Below are positions 61,878-64,000 of a stretch of 64,000 bases of DNA, in pieces. The translations under genes and the position numbers were made by a program. Origin of the DNA: Pisolithus tinctorius (lineage: Eukaryota; Basidiomycota; Agaricomycetes; Boletales; Pisolithaceae); assembly GCA_024663395.1 (NCBI GenBank), contig JANFAH010000008.1, positions 868,001 through 932,000 of the forward strand. The letters are read 5' to 3'. Each line of letters opens with the position of its first letter. Within the stretch, counting starts at the first letter, position 1. The notes under the pieces are model-generated. The model was given only the letters and a program-made list of their open reading frames with translations, was not told where the DNA came from and ran no database searches.

Positions 61878-62779
61878 TGTCATATCCATGACTCTCGGAC
61901 TCGGACTCAGCCCAGTCCAGACCCCTAGCCCCTAACTCCGGTCAACTCCGGTCCTGGTCCAGCCTAGACAACCCAATCCTGGCCCTAGATAACTCAACTC
62001 CGGTCTAAATAACTTAAGTCCGGTGTTTTACCCCTATCTCCGGTCCATTTCGGCCTCCCAGCCTTGCGCTGCTCCACCCCAGTCCTCCCAGGTCTATGTC
62101 CGGGTCACCCGGACATAACTCCGGTCTGTTTCCCTTTGTTTGTACTATATTTAGTCTAGCCCATTCATCAGACTTTGCTTACTGTACAATCCTGTGTCCG
62201 ACCCTGGTTATGCCGGTCACCCAGACTTTGGCTATTAGCCTCTGCATAGCCACTGTGGCTATCCTCGTCTTGCTAATCATCTCACTAATAGCTTATTCAC
62301 AAGTCTGGCTCTATGTTCGTTATCCCAGACCAGCCTCATGTATTTAACCCCTGTATATACTTCGTAGCACCCTCAGTCAGAATATCAACTTAGTATTACC
62401 CTCAACTCTGTACTACCCCTTGAGACTACTCTATAGCTAAGGCCAAGCCTTAAGCTATTCCCAGCCCCTGTCCTGGACCTCTCCCCGGCTTGCATAAGGG
62501 TACAGCACATAAGCTGAGACCAAGGGAGGTAGATCCAACCCCGGACCGGCTTCCCCCTGTGCGCACCCCAAGACCGGTCGGTTTCCCACGCTACCGGTCT
62601 TGTTCCCACGCTCCCGGCCTTAAGTCCGGTCCTCCGGACTTAGCCCCTGACCTCCGGCCTTAACTCTGGTCTAACTGGACTTGGCCCCTGTCTCCCGGCC
62701 TTGATTCTGGCCACTCGGACTTAGCCCCTGTCACCTGGTCTTGAAGCCCAGTCACCTGAGGGTAAACCCATACTTCACA
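61878..62779. mobile_element. Solo LTR, 902 bp
   Basis: Begins TGTCATATCC, ends ACTTCACA, and is flanked by the 5 bp duplication GGGCT (61873-61877 and 62780-62784). It shares the block AATATCAACTTAGT and a following region with the gypsy LTR, so it comes from a related family. Internal sequence and second LTR are absent, as after LTR-LTR recombination. CCGG-rich words are frequent in its right part. Confidence 0.85.
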
Positions 62780-62784
62780 GGGCT

Positions 62785-64000
62785 AGTGCCTGTGCCTCTC
62801 TCACTCTCATTATATTGTGGTGGTCTCTAATGCACTGAGTGTAGAAGTAGTTGTTCAGTTTATTCAGTCTGGGGAGGGCACCCATATGAAACCATATTGG
62901 CATTGCTTCAAGCACATCAGGGTGGAAGTGTAATGCATCTAGTTTCAAGTTATATGTCTTAGCTAGTGTGATACAGTGGTTTAGCAGGGGGGGTAGTCTA
63001 GATTTCATGATTGGCCAGGATTGGAGGAAATAGTTTGTCCTGGCATTGGGTTTCAAAGTGGGGGATGGAGCCATGGCTTTTTGTAAGAGTTCATGGGTGA
63101 AGGCTGCCCATGCTGGGGGGTTGGATGATAGTGGTTTCTTCAACCAGACTATTTCTATTGCTTCATTTCAAAGCTTGAGGCTTAGGATACCTTTGCTGCC
63201 TAGGGTAATAGGAGTGCATAGGGTATCAAAATTGATGTTTGACTTGCTGTTTGAATCCCAAGCAAAGTGTTTCAGTTGTTTGGTAAGGAAGTCTTCTATG
63301 TTTTTTGGCATTCCTTGGATGCATGTGAGATATTGGGTCATGGATCTGAAAGTCCATTGGATTATTGTCCTCCTACCTTTGATTGAAGGGTTGTGGGTGT
63401 TCCATTTCCACAGGCATGATTCCAATTTTTTGAGGACTGGCAACCATACCAATGGTTCATTCACTTTATTTCCAAGCCAGGCTCCAAGTATGCAGATTGC
63501 CTGACTGTCATGTGCTATTCTGACACTCAGTGGGAAAGCCATGGATGTGGGGTTCAATTTCAAGGATTCAGCTAGTGAAAGGCAGTAGTCAGGGGTGCCA
63601 ATTGGTATGACTTCGGTTTTATCAATGTTAAACTTGGCTCTGGAGGCACAGCACCATTTAGACAGAATATTGTTAAGTACATTTACATCATCTGTGGTGG
63701 ACAGGTATATGGTGGTATTGTTGGTGAACATTGAGACTATCAATCAGTGTAGGGTTCTGGGGGATTTGAAGCCTGATAGGGTAGAGCACCTTATCATTTC
63801 AGTGAGGGGTTCAATCACAATATTAAAAAGAAGTCAGGAGAGGGGGTTGCCTTGACATACTCCTCTGGTGACTCAGAAGCTTGAGCTAGCTTCACCATTC
63901 ACCATGATGATTGTTTCTGCTGCTTTGTAGAGGGATTTTACAGTGTTTCTAAAGGAGGGCAGGAGGCTGTATTTGTCCAGTACTTTCCATAGGTAGTCAT
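62785..64000 (-). mobile_element. LINE body: reverse transcriptase and downstream region (runs off right edge)
   Basis: Minus-strand non-LTR reverse transcriptase relic. Upstream part GVCQGNPLS and LLFNIVIEPLTEMIRCSTLS (about 63790-63860), then the catalytic palm motif, here MFTNNTTIYL (about 63703-63735) in place of an F-A-D-D type core, then ASRAKFNIDKTEVIPIG and the thumb/connection region (ILGAWLGNKVNEPLVWLPVL). It ends RVREAQALA at the solo-LTR junction. Loss of both catalytic Asp residues makes it inactive. The N-terminal part lies beyond the window. Confidence 0.78.

Overview
This window reads as nuclear DNA of a mushroom-forming fungus (Basidiomycota, Agaricomycetes). The genes are densely interrupted by 45-60 bp GT-AG introns and include micro-exons. 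GAPDH has an intron directly after the ATG. ER-retention tails are of the HDEL/ADEL type. Other typical contents are a small-secreted-protein gene, an NLR-type N-terminal domain and a chromodomain LTR retrotransposon. Placement below class level cannot be supported from this sequence.

Layout. 1-2913 (-): 5' part of a UTP10 (SSU processome) gene running off the left edge. 3147-5537 (+): P-loop GTPase modules, the first one degenerate. About 5985-7033 (-): small secreted cysteine-rich protein. 8549-9281 (+): SRPBCC-fold protein. 9678-10276 (+): small proline/serine-rich protein. 10.3-13.7 kb: no gene recognised. 13.7-14.7 kb: fragment of an NLR N-terminal domain. 15021-19684 (-): Munc13/UNC13-like protein. 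19935-22929 (-): ER Hsp70 LHS1/GRP170 with HDEL. 23424-24335 (+): HRI1-like. 24581-26048 (+): GAPDH. 26361-28745 (-): amino-acid/GABA-type permease. 31328-32643 (-): Ser/Pro-rich hypothetical. 36782-38289 (-): malate dehydrogenase. 38645-40019 (-): Ish1/Msc1 protein ending ADEL. 40258-41660 (+): mitochondrial enoyl reductase (ETR1/MECR). 41889-45119 (+): Cid1-type nucleotidyltransferase. 45378-45945 (-): LSM7. 46253-49606 (+): importin-beta (KAP95).

From about 50 kb to the right edge the window is nested transposons. A LINE on the minus strand, with its poly(A) at 51042-51057, is interrupted three times. A complete 8.1 kb chromodomain Ty3/gypsy element sits at 51289-59395 (713 bp LTRs, 5 bp TSD AAAAC). 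A TA-flanked long-TIR element sits at 60992-61869, and a 902 bp solo LTR at 61878-62779 (TSD GGGCT). The LINE reading frame rejoins exactly when the inserts are removed. The gypsy element carries an antisense, spliced, Cys-rich accessory gene between pol and the 3' LTR. It also shows a Tf1-like self-priming arrangement. Its LTRs differ almost only by transitions at CpG, and CpG decay also explains its stop codons and the lost catalytic residues in gypsy and LINE.

A second hidden pattern runs through the host genes. Many otherwise well-conserved exons (UTP10, LHS1, GAPDH, HRI1, the 32 kb gene) are broken by single-base indels. Nearly all pinned insertions fall at third codon positions and leave two adjacent bases that are synonymous alternatives. 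This is what merged heterozygous SNPs from a dikaryon would look like, so these genes should not be called pseudogenes on that evidence alone.
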